From: Proteus hauseri ATCC 700826
GTDB taxonomy: Bacteria > Pseudomonadota > Gammaproteobacteria > Enterobacterales > Enterobacteriaceae
Direction of reading: 5' to 3'
DNA: 64,000 bases
Assembly (NCBI RefSeq): GCF_001654965.1
Contig: NZ_LXEV01000024.1
Span: 62,001 to 126,000, forward strand
How positions within the stretch are numbered: position 1 is the first letter of the stretch; each line of letters opens with the position of its first letter. Positions 1 to 9,844 of this stretch are shown here, one piece after another. Made by a program: the position numbers and the translations under genes. Below the pieces are notes generated by a model. It did no database searches. It was not told where the DNA came from and worked only from the letters and a program-made list of their open reading frames with translations.

Positions 1-424
1 GGAAATCAAAGCATAAGCAATATGATAGAAAGTAAGAGATGGGAAGTTAAAAAGAGGATCTTAATACATTTTCTAATGAAAAAAGGGATGTTTATTATTG
101 GTAAACACGACTAACAGCAAAATGTTCTATTTATCATTAACCATAAGCCAAATAGAGACAGCATATTAATAGTTTAATTACTCTAAAAAAGAAAAAAAAC
201 GTTATTTTATATTTATCACTAACTCTATTTCATCGTATTTATATTATTCTATTTTTATTCCCTTCCTATATACCAATAAAAACATCCAGACACATTACTC
301 ATAAATTAAGTAATTTGTCTGGATATAATGAAATATAAGTGTGGTGATTTACTTTAGTTTATAAACATCATCCTTGATGTATCATTAATTAATTATTCTA
401 ACCTAAAGTTATTCTTAATATTTA
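1..424. other. AT-rich intergenic DNA
   Basis: No supportable coding region is seen on either strand. The only structure is the inverted repeat at 285-323, treated separately as a terminator for the minus-strand gene that follows. Confidence 0.6.
285..323 (-). terminator. Probable terminator of the PAP2 gene
   Basis: TCCAGACA (285-292) pairs with TGTCTGGA (316-323), and the stem continues with ATTACT/AGTAAT around a 9-nt loop. Read on the minus strand, the stem is followed by TGTTTTTATT. It lies about 100 bases past the stop codon of the PAP2 gene. Confidence 0.6.
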
Positions 425-1015
425 TTAAATAATAAAACAATATACTTCATAGGCGAACCAACCTAATAATGCACCGGCTGGTAAATCAATTAAATAATGT
501 TGTTTAGTAAACATACATGATAATGCAATCAATAATGGGAAAAGAAAAACTAATGGCCCTAATGTTGCATATGCCAAACATGCAGTTAATGTCGCAACTG
601 AAACATGCATACTTGGGAAACAGTTAGAAGTATCATCAAAGTGCTGGACAAACTTAAGAAATTTTTCTGATGCCTTTTTACCTGGATTGATTGTACGCCA
701 ATGTGGCGGTGTCGCGACAGGAAAAACAATAAAGAAAAACATTTGCATAACTAACAAAACAATATAACTAAATACAATCATGATAAATTGTCTTGAGTCT
801 TGAATGATCCAGTTGAGATAGAGAATTGCAGGATAATATAAAAAACTATAGATCCATGACCACCAAGGCCAGAAGGGGATCTTTTCATCAATTGGTGAAT
901 TAATTACTTTCACTTCTCTTAATGTATATCGTTGAGTAAAAAAATAAAACTGATAAACACCAACAATAAGTATCCCACTTAATATTAAGTGAATAATCAT
1001 ATCACCCGCACTCAT
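425..1015 (-). CDS. PAP2-superfamily membrane phosphatase
   Basis: A 196-aa multi-spanning membrane protein. It has the PAP2 motif FPSMHVSVAT near residue 134 and, about 35 residues later, TKQHYLIDLPAG, which is the third PAP2 motif (H and D of the HxxxD core). The first motif (K-x6-RP) is only loosely represented around PPHWRTINPGKK. Such enzymes dephosphorylate lipid phosphates or move phosphoryl and headgroups at the membrane surface. The substrate cannot be read from the sequence. The ATG start has a strong AAGGAG site upstream. It stands alone, where E. coli would carry purC beside bamC. Confidence 0.8.
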   Translation of the reverse strand: MSAGDMIIHLILSGILIVGVYQFYFFTQRYTLREVKVINSPIDEKIPFWPWWSWIYSFLYYPAILYLNWIIQDSRQFIMIVFSYIVLLVMQMFFFIVFPVATPPHWRTINPGKKASEKFLKFVQHFDDTSNCFPSMHVSVATLTACLAYATLGPLVFLFPLLIALSCMFTKQHYLIDLPAGALLGWFAYEVYCFII

Positions 1016-1261
1016 AAATACTCCTTTAAATGATTTGAGAATGCTTTGTTATTCTTATTAAAGTAAATAGCGCAGTAATATTGCACAGTTTTTGCCGTAT
1101 TGCATTAAGATTAATATTATTAATTCTATGATATTCATTTTTCATTTAAAGAAAATGACTATTTTGATAAATATGAATAAATATCTATTGATATATTTAT
1201 ATTAGGAAAAACCTTCTTGCTTATTAAATTATTTTGATAAAATAATAAGTTAAGTAAATAA

Positions 1262-1290
1262 AAAGCCGCACAATTAGTATTGTACGGCTT
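1262..1290 (-). terminator. Terminator of bamC
   Basis: On the minus strand AGCCGTACAAT, a short loop and ATTGTGCGGCT form a strong stem, followed by TTTTATTT. It lies just downstream of the bamC stop. Confidence 0.8.
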
Positions 1291-1315
1291 ATCTTATCAT
1301 CTTTAAGAAATAATT

Positions 1316-2362
1316 TTATTTCACTGGTTTACTGAACGCAGCTTTCATTGCAGCAACCATTTGATCATTTTGTGATTGAGTCAAAGGTTTTCCATTATCA
1401 CTGATAAATTGCAAACTACTACGGTTATTTAAATCACCGACTTGTAGTTTATAATCCCCTTCTTCAACAGAAGGTTTATCAACACCTAAAGAGCTCCAAC
1501 TTGCACTACTTAAACCTTTATAAGTCACTTCAATTGAGCCTTTAGAACGTGTGCGGTCCCCCATCTTCATACCAACACTTTCTAATGCGATAGGCAGTCT
1601 ATCCCAAACCACATCAAATGGTGCGCGTACAATAATCACAGGTAAACCTACGTTATCGCTACCGCTTTGTACATCGATAATACCTTGCAAATTGCTAGTT
1701 GCCGTATTTTCACTTAAGTTACGCATACGGTTTAAACCATCAACAATTTCATTAAGCAGTAGTGTGTTATAGCGTTTTACTTCAGTAGCATCGGTTACGT
1801 CACTTTCGCCTTGGCGTAAACCTTCATTAGTAATAGTTAATACGATAACATTACCTTGCTGAGTAATGGCTAAACGCTGGCGTGTTTGGTAAGGTACGTT
1901 TTCATCAGCCCGTGTCCAAACAATCCAATCTGTCATTATCTCTTTTTGTACTGCATCACCTTTAGCAACGACCACACCTTTATCTTTTAACACCGCGGTT
2001 ACTTGCTCATAAAGCGTGCTATTTTCTGGCGCATTAGGTAATAATAATTTGCTGTTTGTGGCGTTATTTTCACTGCGAGAACCACTCAACAAATTGAGCG
2101 CTTGTGTTGGCGGACGAATATCAAGCGCTAAACCAATAGGCTCACTTTTTTTAGAAACGGGAATGTCATATTCCCCATTTTGCAAAGGCAACACCATCCC
2201 CGCAGGAAGTGCTAAGTTTTTTAGTCCAGTAGTCTCTAAATAAGACTCGTCACCACTGACCTGACGTTTATAGCGCTGATCGCTTGAACAGGCTGCCAGT
2301 AAAACCACCAGCGACAGACCCGCGACTTTCATAATCTTTGATTTATGCAATAGTGTTGCCAT
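1316..2362 (-). CDS. bamC: Outer membrane assembly lipoprotein BamC
   Basis: A 348-aa lipoprotein of the BAM complex that inserts beta-barrel proteins into the outer membrane (formerly NlpB; 344 aa in E. coli). The N-terminus has a lipobox LLAAC with Cys25, followed by the conserved SSDxRYKRQVSGDESYL stretch that binds BamD. Two helix-grip domains follow, about residues 100-210 and 225-345. It begins 16 bases after dapA on the same strand, the same dapA-bamC order as E. coli, so the two probably share a transcript. Confidence 0.97.
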   Translation of the reverse strand: MATLLHKSKIMKVAGLSLVVLLAACSSDQRYKRQVSGDESYLETTGLKNLALPAGMVLPLQNGEYDIPVSKKSEPIGLALDIRPPTQALNLLSGSRSENNATNSKLLLPNAPENSTLYEQVTAVLKDKGVVVAKGDAVQKEIMTDWIVWTRADENVPYQTRQRLAITQQGNVIVLTITNEGLRQGESDVTDATEVKRYNTLLLNEIVDGLNRMRNLSENTATSNLQGIIDVQSGSDNVGLPVIIVRAPFDVVWDRLPIALESVGMKMGDRTRSKGSIEVTYKGLSSASWSSLGVDKPSVEEGDYKLQVGDLNNRSSLQFISDNGKPLTQSQNDQMVAAMKAAFSKPVK

Positions 2363-2378
2363 TAAAATTCCCTAAGTT

Positions 2379-3278
2379 TTACAGTATTCCCGCTGTTACC
2401 AGCGCTTTCTCAACAATTTGCTGACCTGATGATGTCAACGGTGTCATAGGTAAGCGCAATGTGGCGTCTTCAATCAATCCAATACGTTGACACGCCCACT
2501 TAGCTGGGATTGGATTAGGTTCAACAAATAACTGATGATGTAAGTCCATCAGGCGTCGGTTAAGTTCGCGTGCTTTTGCAAACTCTCCAGCTTTTGCCAA
2601 TCGACATAATTCTACCATCTCTACAGCAGCAACGTTAGCAGTAACCGAAATAACACCATGACCACCCAGCTGCATAAAGTCTAATGATGATGCATCATCT
2701 CCACTAAGTAGAATAAAACTATCATCATTTACCAACTCTTGGATTTGACTAACACGACTTAAGTTCCCTGTCGCTTCTTTAATTGCCACAATATTATCCA
2801 ACTCAGCTAAACGTGCAACTGTTACTGGCAATAAATCACATCCAGTACGACCCGGCACATTATACAATATCTGTGGTAAATCGGTGCTTTCAGAAATCGC
2901 TTTAAAATGCTGATAAAGCCCTTCTTGTGATGGCTTATTATAATAAGGTGTCACACTCAAACAACCCGCAATACCTTTATTTTCAAATTGCTGAGTAAAC
3001 CAAACGGCTTCTGATGTAGCATTTGCCCCTGTTCCTGCAATAACAGGAATGCGGCCATCAGCCATATCTAACGTCATTAAAACAACATCAACATGCTCTT
3101 CATGACTGAGTGTTGCCGATTCACCCGTTGTACCAACAGAAACGATAGCAGCACTATTGGCTTTAACATGGTAATCGACCAATTTACGTAAGCTAACCCG
3201 GTCAACATTGCCTTGTGCATCCATAGGAGTGACTAGCGCCACCATACTGCCTGTAAAATTAAATTTGTTACTCACCAT
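2379..3278 (-). CDS. dapA: 4-hydroxy-tetrahydrodipicolinate synthase
   Basis: Condenses pyruvate with aspartate semialdehyde, the first committed step to diaminopimelate and lysine. It is 299 aa against 292 in E. coli, with about six extra N-terminal residues. Visible motifs are GTTGESATL (substrate pocket), YNVPGRTG (catalytic Tyr, about residue 139) and AIKEATGNL (Schiff-base Lys, about residue 167). The ATG is preceded by GGAG. It is divergent from gcvR and co-directional with bamC. Confidence 0.97.
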   Translation of the reverse strand: MVSNKFNFTGSMVALVTPMDAQGNVDRVSLRKLVDYHVKANSAAIVSVGTTGESATLSHEEHVDVVLMTLDMADGRIPVIAGTGANATSEAVWFTQQFENKGIAGCLSVTPYYNKPSQEGLYQHFKAISESTDLPQILYNVPGRTGCDLLPVTVARLAELDNIVAIKEATGNLSRVSQIQELVNDDSFILLSGDDASSLDFMQLGGHGVISVTANVAAVEMVELCRLAKAGEFAKARELNRRLMDLHHQLFVEPNPIPAKWACQRIGLIEDATLRLPMTPLTSSGQQIVEKALVTAGIL

Positions 3279-3494
3279 AATTTATTGCTCCGAGATAGAC
3301 TTATACCCAATGGTACTCATTCATCCCTCTATTGAAAACTACTTAACTCTAGGTTTCTAATGAAATTTGCTAATATTCTTTGATATGAATTAAAGAGAGA
3401 TAATAATTCAATATAGTGAACGTCTGATCTTGGCAGAAATCAAAATTTGTGGTTACCTGTTAAGAATAAACTGAAAGTCAAAAGGAACCTCATT

Positions 3495-4052
3495 TTGCCC
3501 ATACCTGATAAACATTTTCTCGTGCTCACAGCATTAGGTTCTGATCGTCCTGGTATCGTTGATACCATTACTCAATTAGTTAGCCAATGTGGATGTAATA
3601 TCGAGGACAGCCGACTTGCTATGTTCGGTCAAGAATTTACGTTTATCATGCTCCTTTCTGGTGGTTGGAATGCTATCGCTCAGTTAGAAGCGTTACTTCC
3701 AATCAAAAGTGCGGAACTGGATTTACTGACTGTAATGAAGAGAACAACTAATGCCTCGCCAATAGTTTATCCTTCAACTATTGCGGCAAAAGTCGATATT
3801 GAAGATGCACCTGGTATTGTAGAACGATTTACTAATTTGTTTAGTCAACATAACTTTAATCTTGCGGAGTTAATTTCTAAAACACATCCTTCTGATGATG
3901 GAACCCCTGCTCGCTTAGAAATACAAATAACGGCACATAATCCGTTAGATGATAATGGTCTTGTTATTCATGAGAAGTTCAATCAATTATGTACAGAACT
4001 TCATGCTCAAGGCACAATAAGTATTGTAAATAGTCTGATGATGAAACAGTAA
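3495..4052 (+). CDS. gcvR: Glycine cleavage system transcriptional repressor GcvR
   Basis: A protein with two ACT domains that binds GcvA and blocks activation of the glycine cleavage operon when glycine is scarce. ACT1 covers about residues 5-75 (HFLVLTALGSDRPGIVDTI) and ACT2 about 95-175 (DIEDAPGIVERFTNLF). I start it at TTG 3495: the sequence AAGGA lies 8 bases before it, and the product then aligns end to end with the E. coli protein. A longer reading from 3447 adds 16 basic residues with no family counterpart. bcp follows 17 bases later, as in E. coli. Confidence 0.9.
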   Translation: MPIPDKHFLVLTALGSDRPGIVDTITQLVSQCGCNIEDSRLAMFGQEFTFIMLLSGGWNAIAQLEALLPIKSAELDLLTVMKRTTNASPIVYPSTIAAKVDIEDAPGIVERFTNLFSQHNFNLAELISKTHPSDDGTPARLEIQITAHNPLDDNGLVIHEKFNQLCTELHAQGTISIVNSLMMKQ

Positions 4053-4069
4053 AAATGGAGAATGACCTA

Positions 4070-4540
4070 ATGAACCCATTAAAAGCCGGTGAGAAGGCAC
4101 CTCAATTCAGTCTGCCCGATCAAGATGGAGAGATCATTAATCTGTCTGATTTCGCTGGCCAACGTGTGCTCGTTTATTTCTATCCAAAAGCAATGACACC
4201 AGGCTGTACTACTCAAGCCTGTGGATTGCGTGATGAGATGGATGCACTAAAAAAAGCCAAAGTCGAAGTACTAGGTATTAGCACTGACAAATCGGAAAAG
4301 CTTTCACGTTTTGCAGAAAAAGAGATGTTAAACTTCACTTTGCTTTCAGATGAAAATCATCAAGTTGCAGAAAAATTTGGAATTTGGGGTGAAAAACAAT
4401 TTATGGGGAAAACTTACGATGGCATTCATCGTACTTCATTTCTCATTGATAAAAATGGTGTTGTTGAACATGTTTTCGATAACTTTAAAACCAGCAATCA
4501 CCACCAAATTGTGCTTGAGTATCTGGCACAACATCCATAA
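4070..4540 (+). CDS. bcp: Thioredoxin-dependent thiol peroxidase Bcp
   Basis: An atypical peroxiredoxin (PrxQ class) that reduces hydrogen and lipid peroxides with electrons from thioredoxin. The motif PGCTTQAC carries peroxidatic Cys46 and resolving Cys51 in the 156-aa form. I start at ATG 4070: GGAG lies 9 bases upstream and the protein then begins MNPLKAGE, as in E. coli. An in-frame ATG 15 bases earlier is less likely. It probably shares a transcript with gcvR and ends at the terminator at 4565. Confidence 0.95.
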   Translation: MNPLKAGEKAPQFSLPDQDGEIINLSDFAGQRVLVYFYPKAMTPGCTTQACGLRDEMDALKKAKVEVLGISTDKSEKLSRFAEKEMLNFTLLSDENHQVAEKFGIWGEKQFMGKTYDGIHRTSFLIDKNGVVEHVFDNFKTSNHHQIVLEYLAQHP

Positions 4541-4564
4541 TTTGTATGCTCCGTTTTTAAAAAC

Positions 4565-4592
4565 AAACAGACAGTTTTCACTGTCTGTTTTT
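4565..4592 (+). terminator. Terminator after bcp
   Basis: AAACAGACAG (4565-4574) pairs with CTGTCTGTTT (4581-4590) around a 6-nt loop, followed by more T residues. It lies between convergent bcp and perM and may act in both directions. Confidence 0.85.
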
Positions 4593-4623
4593 CATTTTAG
4601 TTAAAACTATCTCATCAACTAAA

Positions 4624-5703
4624 TTATATTTTCTTTCTATCTGGTTGATCATTCGCAATTTCATCTGGTAAGGCATGAAGTACTGCTTTAATTAATGTTG
4701 CTAATGGGATGGCAAAAAAGACCCCCCAAAATCCCCACATTCCACCAAAAATAATAACGGATAAAATAATGACTAAAGGATGCATATTAACCGCTTCAGA
4801 AAACAAAATAGGTACCAACAAGTTACTGTCTAACCCTTGGACAACTAAATAAGCAATAAATAGAGCCCAAAAATCAGAACCTAATCCCCATTGAGAAAGC
4901 GCAATCACAATCACTGGAATAGTCGCTAATACTGCACCGACATAAGGAACCAGCACTGACACGCCTACCAACACGGCCAGTAAAACGGAATAGCGTAAAT
5001 CGAAAAAAGCGAAGACAAAATAGGTGAATATTCCCACGATCACCATTTCTGTTACTTTACCTCGAATATAATTGGTAATTTGCTGATTCACCTCTATCCA
5101 TACTTGTGCAGCTAATATTCTATTTTTAGGTAAAACACGACGCACTGCATTTAGCATCTGCTGTTTATCTTTTAATAAAAAGAAAGTCATTAACGGTACA
5201 AGGATAAGATAAATAGAAAGTGTAATAATACCAATCAATGAAGCGAGAGAAACTTTTAGCACCGATTCTGCCACAGTAGACAGTTTGCTACGTAAATTTT
5301 CAGCCATCATATCCACAATGCCTGCATCAACTAGCGCAGGAAAACGATCAGGCAATTCACGAGCAAAATCATTAAATCGATTTATCATATTAGGTAAATC
5401 AGAAATGAGAGTCATGCCTTGTTGCCAAACGGTTGGCGCTAAAATCAAAATTACAATGGCACTAACACCAATAAATAGTGTCAGAATGATTGATACCGCC
5501 CATACCCGGGCACAACCTAATTTTTCAAGCAAATGTGTTGGCCACTCTAATAAGTAAGCAAGCACAATCGCCACTAATAATGGCGCCAGTATGCCACTGA
5601 AAAAGTAGATAATTGAAAAGCCGGCAATTAAGATGAACACTAAGGCAATAACCTGAGGATCAGCAAAGCGGCGTTTATACCATTGAACAAGCAAGTCCAG
5701 CAT
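4624..5703 (-). CDS. perM: AI-2E family transporter / putative permease PerM
   Basis: A 359-aa inner membrane protein of the AI-2E transporter family (PF01594), which includes E. coli PerM (YfgO). It has about eight hydrophobic segments: two N-terminal pairs, a soluble central part (about 100-150), and a C-terminal block with the family signature VLVPYVGAVLATIPV and a polar tail. The substrate is not established. It is divergent from bepA in the same arrangement as E. coli. Confidence 0.9.
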   Translation of the reverse strand: MLDLLVQWYKRRFADPQVIALVFILIAGFSIIYFFSGILAPLLVAIVLAYLLEWPTHLLEKLGCARVWAVSIILTLFIGVSAIVILILAPTVWQQGMTLISDLPNMINRFNDFARELPDRFPALVDAGIVDMMAENLRSKLSTVAESVLKVSLASLIGIITLSIYLILVPLMTFFLLKDKQQMLNAVRRVLPKNRILAAQVWIEVNQQITNYIRGKVTEMVIVGIFTYFVFAFFDLRYSVLLAVLVGVSVLVPYVGAVLATIPVIVIALSQWGLGSDFWALFIAYLVVQGLDSNLLVPILFSEAVNMHPLVIILSVIIFGGMWGFWGVFFAIPLATLIKAVLHALPDEIANDQPDRKKI

Positions 5704-5857
5704 GAAAATCGAGGTCCTTTATAATAACAAGTAAAATATATCTATGTGTTTTGGTTTACAATAGCAATGAACTTTTGACAGATTTTACGTTAGGTTTTGC
5801 TATGATACATCATTAATTATTAATTTTTAGTTAAGATAGCCATCAGGATGCTGTTGT

Positions 5858-7330
5858 ATGAAACTCAGACTTAAAAAACCATTGGTCGCGCTTCTTGTTT
5901 CTGCTTTGCTATCAACATCAGTGGTGCCTGCTCACGCTGCGATTGATATAGAAGATTCATTACCTGATATGGGAACGACGGCGGGTTCAACCCTAAGTAT
6001 CAATCAAGAAATCGCTATGGGTGATTACTATACTCGTCAACTGAGGAATAGTGCACCATTAGTTTTTGATCCCCTACTTTCTAATTACATCAATAATCTA
6101 GGGCAAAAACTTGTTTCAAATGCAAGCTCAGTGAAAACGCCTTTCCATTTTTATTTAGTTAACAACCAAAATATAAATGCCTTCGCCTATTTTGGTGGCA
6201 ATATCGTGCTGCACTCCGCACTCTTTCGCTATAGCCAAAATGAAAGCGAACTGGCTTCTGTTATGGCACATGAAATCACTCACGTTACACAGCGCCATCT
6301 AGCACGAATGCTTGAAGATCAATCAAAAACAACCCCTTTGGCTCTCGCTGGTGTTTTAGGTTCTATTCTCATTTTTATGGCAAACCCTAACGCAGGACTT
6401 GCTACTTTTACTGGGAGTATGGCAGGTATTCAGCAAAATATGATTACGTTTACACAAATGAACGAACAAGAAGCTGACCGCATTGGTATACAAACTCTTT
6501 ATCGTGCCGGGTTTGACCCACAAGGAATGCCCGATTTTATGCAAATTTTGGCGGATCAAGTAAGATATAGTTCTAAACCACCAGAAATGCTGCTGACGCA
6601 CCCCTTACCAGATAGTCGTTTATCTGATGCGCGTAGCCGTGCATCACAATATAAACAGCGTCAATTGCCACAATCAGCCGATTTTCTGTTCGCCAAAATG
6701 CGCGTATTAGCCATGCTTAATAATGCGCCTGCATCAGATAATGCCTTACAAACAGCACTTGATCAGTTTAACAATGGTACAGAATTAGAAAAATCTGCTG
6801 CTAATTATGCACAAGTGTTGATTTATTCTCGTGACCGTAAATTTGATGATGCGAGAAAAATACTCACACCAATGTTAGAAAAAGATCCAAATAATATCTG
6901 GCTTATTGATGCCATCACAGATATTGATTTAGAGCAAAACCTTGCTAGCAATGCTGTTGCACGGTTACAAAATGCCTTAAAACGAACCCCAACAAATAAA
7001 GTTATTATTGCTAACTTGGCCAATGCCTATATGCATAACAAGCAATATAATGAAGCCAATAAACTACTTTATCGTTATACCTTTGATAACCCGGATGATC
7101 CTATTGGCTGGCAATTAACTGCTGAAAATGCAGCAAAACAAGGTGATAGAGCTCATGAATTAGCCGCTTATGCAGAAGATTTAGCGCTTAGAGGCGATTT
7201 TGAAACGGCCATTCGTTACCTTGGCGATGCTAGCCGTCAGGTAAAATTAGGCAGTAACGATCAAGCTCGGTTTGATGCTCGTATAGATCAATTACGTAAA
7301 ATTCAGCAAAGAGATAGTCAGTTTAAATAA
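5858..7330 (+). CDS. bepA: Periplasmic beta-barrel assembly-enhancing protease BepA
   Basis: An M48 zinc metalloprotease and chaperone that helps LptD assembly and degrades stalled outer membrane proteins. A signal peptide ends near AHA (about residue 28). The zinc motif HEITH starts at His138, with a downstream third ligand in EQEADRIG. The C-terminal half (about 310-480) is built of TPR repeats. Length is 490 aa against 487 in E. coli. The next gene starts 8 bases after the stop, so the two form an operon. Confidence 0.96.
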   Translation: MKLRLKKPLVALLVSALLSTSVVPAHAAIDIEDSLPDMGTTAGSTLSINQEIAMGDYYTRQLRNSAPLVFDPLLSNYINNLGQKLVSNASSVKTPFHFYLVNNQNINAFAYFGGNIVLHSALFRYSQNESELASVMAHEITHVTQRHLARMLEDQSKTTPLALAGVLGSILIFMANPNAGLATFTGSMAGIQQNMITFTQMNEQEADRIGIQTLYRAGFDPQGMPDFMQILADQVRYSSKPPEMLLTHPLPDSRLSDARSRASQYKQRQLPQSADFLFAKMRVLAMLNNAPASDNALQTALDQFNNGTELEKSAANYAQVLIYSRDRKFDDARKILTPMLEKDPNNIWLIDAITDIDLEQNLASNAVARLQNALKRTPTNKVIIANLANAYMHNKQYNEANKLLYRYTFDNPDDPIGWQLTAENAAKQGDRAHELAAYAEDLALRGDFETAIRYLGDASRQVKLGSNDQARFDARIDQLRKIQQRDSQFK

Positions 7331-7338
7331 GGGAAAAC

Positions 7339-7695
7339 ATGACCAAGAAAGTGACGATTTATCATAATCCACGCTGTTCAAAAAGCCGTGAAACCTTACA
7401 TTTATTAGAAGAAATGCAAATAACACCTGAAGTGGTTCATTATTTAGATAACGCACCGTCAGTAAAAGAGCTCAAATCGCTGCTTAAGGCATTAGGTTTT
7501 AATGATGCAAGAGTATTGATGCGTACAAAAGAAGAGATTTATAAAACGCTAAAATTGGCGGATGAATCTTCGCAAGATGTACTTATTCAAGCAATGCATG
7601 ACAACCCTAAATTAATTGAACGTCCTATTGTGGTTGTTGGTGATAATGCACGTTTAGGCCGCCCTCCCGAGCAAGTGAAAGCGTTATTTCTTTAA
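7339..7695 (+). CDS. ArsC-family reductase (YfgD type)
   Basis: A 118-aa thioredoxin-fold protein of the ArsC family. The N-terminal motif YHNPRCSKSRETL has the catalytic Cys13, and RPIVV and GRPPEQV match the C-terminal ArsC signature. In E. coli the equivalent gene (yfgD, also annotated arsC) sits beside bepA. Arsenate reduction has not been shown for this subgroup and there are no ars neighbours, so a housekeeping redox role is equally possible. Confidence 0.9.
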   Translation: MTKKVTIYHNPRCSKSRETLHLLEEMQITPEVVHYLDNAPSVKELKSLLKALGFNDARVLMRTKEEIYKTLKLADESSQDVLIQAMHDNPKLIERPIVVVGDNARLGRPPEQVKALFL

Positions 7696-7702
7696 TTAAT
7701 CT

Positions 7703-7745
7703 AAAAAAGCCTCTACTTTTTTCAGTAAAAAAAGGGGCTTTTTAT
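7703..7745 (+). terminator. Terminator after the bepA operon
   Basis: AGCC and CTTTTTT pair with AAAAAAAGG and GGCT in a slightly imperfect stem, followed by TTTTTATC. Confidence 0.7.
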
Positions 7746-8389
7746 CTATTCACACTCATATCTATAAACATCCGATAATTTTTTCTCATTACATAATCGC
7801 TAATTAAATCATCACATGTTAATTAAATGTAACTAGTGTAATTAGTCTCATCTTTTTAATATCCTTAATAGAAATAAGTTTATAAATCTTTTCCTTTCAA
7901 AAAATTTCATCTCACTTTCATTTTTTTTATGACTTGTTTATAAGCAGATAGCAAAATAGCTATCTCGATCACATTACTGCGTATAACATCCCGCCTATAA
8001 GAAAAAATTTATGCAACGTTTCATTTGTATTGTGACTCAAGTCTCTTTACACAATTGCATTCATACATATTATGGGCATCAGAAAATATGATGGCAAAAA
8101 TAATGGGTAGCAAATTTTAGCCTTTATCTATTTTCACTATCATCCAAGAAAGAAATTAACAACCGATTTATGGTTTATAACAATATTACAACATAGCAAT
8201 GTGAACCCAATCCTAAACATTTCTATCTTTTCTTTTTGTTATCTATTTTTGTTTGATGGCAAATTATTTATTTAAAATAAAGTATAGATAGAAACAGGAT
8301 CGGTTAAAAATATAGCCAACATATGGGCGAATAAAACTAAATAATCATCATAAAAATGTTAGGTGATTGTCAGGCTAATAGGAAAATAG
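7746..8389. other. Long leader/regulatory region before the nucleoside transporter
   Basis: About 640 bases without a credible gene. It holds CRP-like and CytR-like sequences near 7958-8046 and another TGTGA at 8200. The start of transcription cannot be fixed by eye. Confidence 0.5.
8010..8046 (+). promoter_or_regulatory. Candidate CytR/CRP operator upstream of nupG
   Basis: TATGCAAC (8010-8017) is immediately followed by GTTTCATT (8018-8025). Each differs at one base from the CytR octamer (AATGCAAC and GTTGCATT). A CRP-like site, TGTGA-N6-TCTCT, is centred at 8038.5. Nucleoside transport genes in E. coli are controlled by CytR together with CRP. The site is about 350 bases from the start codon, so its role is uncertain. 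Confidence 0.35.
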
Positions 8390-9643
8390 ATGAATATCGT
8401 ACTCAGACTAAAACTTGTCTCATTCCTCCAGTTTTTTATTTGGGGTTCTTGGCTTGTTACGTTTGCCTCATATCTGTTTGGTGAACTTCATTTTAAAGGT
8501 AGCGATGTTGGGCTTATTTTTAGTGCACTAGGACTTGCTTCGCTTATTGCACCAGTCGTCATGGGATTTATTGCAGATAAAATAAATAACCGTAAGCTTG
8601 TTTTTATTACTTTGCATATCTTCTCAGCATTAGCCCTTGTGCTAATGTCACAAATGACAACCGTCACAACCCTATTTTTTGCTACCTTGCTACATTTATT
8701 GTTCTTTATGCCAAGTATTTCCATGGCAAACAGTATTATCTTTGAGCTGTTAGAACAAAAACATTTAGAACCTAATAATTATTTCCCCAAAATACGCGTT
8801 TACGGGACTGTCGGCTTTATTGCTGCAATGTGGGTGATTAGTTTTTTAGGATTAGGAAATAGCTATCACCAATTGTTTGTTGCTGCAATTGCATCAATTG
8901 TTTTAGCTGTATTTGCGATGTTCCTACCAGCAACAAAAGCTGCTGATAAAAATGCAGCGAAAGAAGAAGTTGCCGCATTTAGTCTATCAAATATTTTGCA
9001 AGTATTTAAAAAGAGAAACGTGGTTGTTTTCTTATTTTTTGCAACCTTATTAGGCTCAGTGCTACAAATCACGAATACTTTTGGTGTACCATTCCTGCAA
9101 GATATTGCACAAGCACCTAATGCTGATGATTCATTCTTTGCACGTTATCCTTCTGTGTTCTTATCTATTTCACAGATATCAGAAGTCGTCTTTATCTTAT
9201 TCCTACCACTATTATTAAAACGTGTAAGAATCGAAACTATCGTGCTATTTAGTATGATTGCATGGATTTTACGTTTCGGTTTCTTCGCTTATGGTGATTA
9301 CACATCGTTAGGCCAAATCGTTTTATTACTATCCATGATTGTATATGGCTGTGCATTCGACTTCTTCAATATCTCAGGTTCATTATTCTTAGAAAAAGAG
9401 ATCCCTTTGCAATACCGTTCAACCGCTCAAGGCATGTTTATGACTTTAGTGAATGGTTTTGGTACTTATTTAGGTGCGATGTTAAGTGGTTGGGTTATCG
9501 ATTTATACACTACCGATAGCATTGTTGATTGGAAAATGTTCTGGCTGATCTTCACTGGTTATACTGTAGCAATTACTGTGCTATACCTTATTTTCTTACT
9601 GATCCCACAGAAGAAAACAAAAGCAGCAGTAGAAGCAAACTAA
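8390..9643 (+). CDS. nupG: Nucleoside:H+ symporter, NupG/XapB family
   Basis: A 417-aa, 12-segment major facilitator of the nucleoside:H+ symporter group. The N-terminus, with SFLQFFIWGSWLVTF, closely matches E. coli NupG (418 aa). The central cytoplasmic loop (about 185-205) and the conserved QYRSTAQGMFMT stretch are present. It imports purine and pyrimidine nucleosides. XapB (xanthosine) is the close alternative. It is inserted between arsC and hda, which are adjacent in E. coli. Confidence 0.85.
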   Translation: MNIVLRLKLVSFLQFFIWGSWLVTFASYLFGELHFKGSDVGLIFSALGLASLIAPVVMGFIADKINNRKLVFITLHIFSALALVLMSQMTTVTTLFFATLLHLLFFMPSISMANSIIFELLEQKHLEPNNYFPKIRVYGTVGFIAAMWVISFLGLGNSYHQLFVAAIASIVLAVFAMFLPATKAADKNAAKEEVAAFSLSNILQVFKKRNVVVFLFFATLLGSVLQITNTFGVPFLQDIAQAPNADDSFFARYPSVFLSISQISEVVFILFLPLLLKRVRIETIVLFSMIAWILRFGFFAYGDYTSLGQIVLLLSMIVYGCAFDFFNISGSLFLEKEIPLQYRSTAQGMFMTLVNGFGTYLGAMLSGWVIDLYTTDSIVDWKMFWLIFTGYTVAITVLYLIFLLIPQKKTKAAVEAN

Positions 9644-9671
9644 TTAAATAAAATTATTTCAGTAATCTCTC

Positions 9672-9702
9672 ACCGCTTGTTTATAAACAAGCGGTTTTTT
9701 TT
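9672..9702 (+). terminator. Terminator after nupG
   Basis: A perfect stem ACCGCTTGTTT/AAACAAGCGGT, followed by eight T residues. Confidence 0.92.
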
Positions 9703-9844
9703 ATGCCTATTAATTCTTCATTACACGGGTGCGAGTGTTGATTTTTAGAAAGAATGATATAAATAATTTTTTGAAATAAAAAAACAAAAAAGTGGCTAGC
9801 AAAATAACTTACCACATCTTAGGTAATGCAAAATAAGGACAACA

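Noticed and set aside
1551-2243. Open frames opposite bamC (73 and 75 aa, plus strand)
   Set aside because: They lie entirely inside bamC, have no ribosome site and no recognisable product; they are antisense shadows of its codons.
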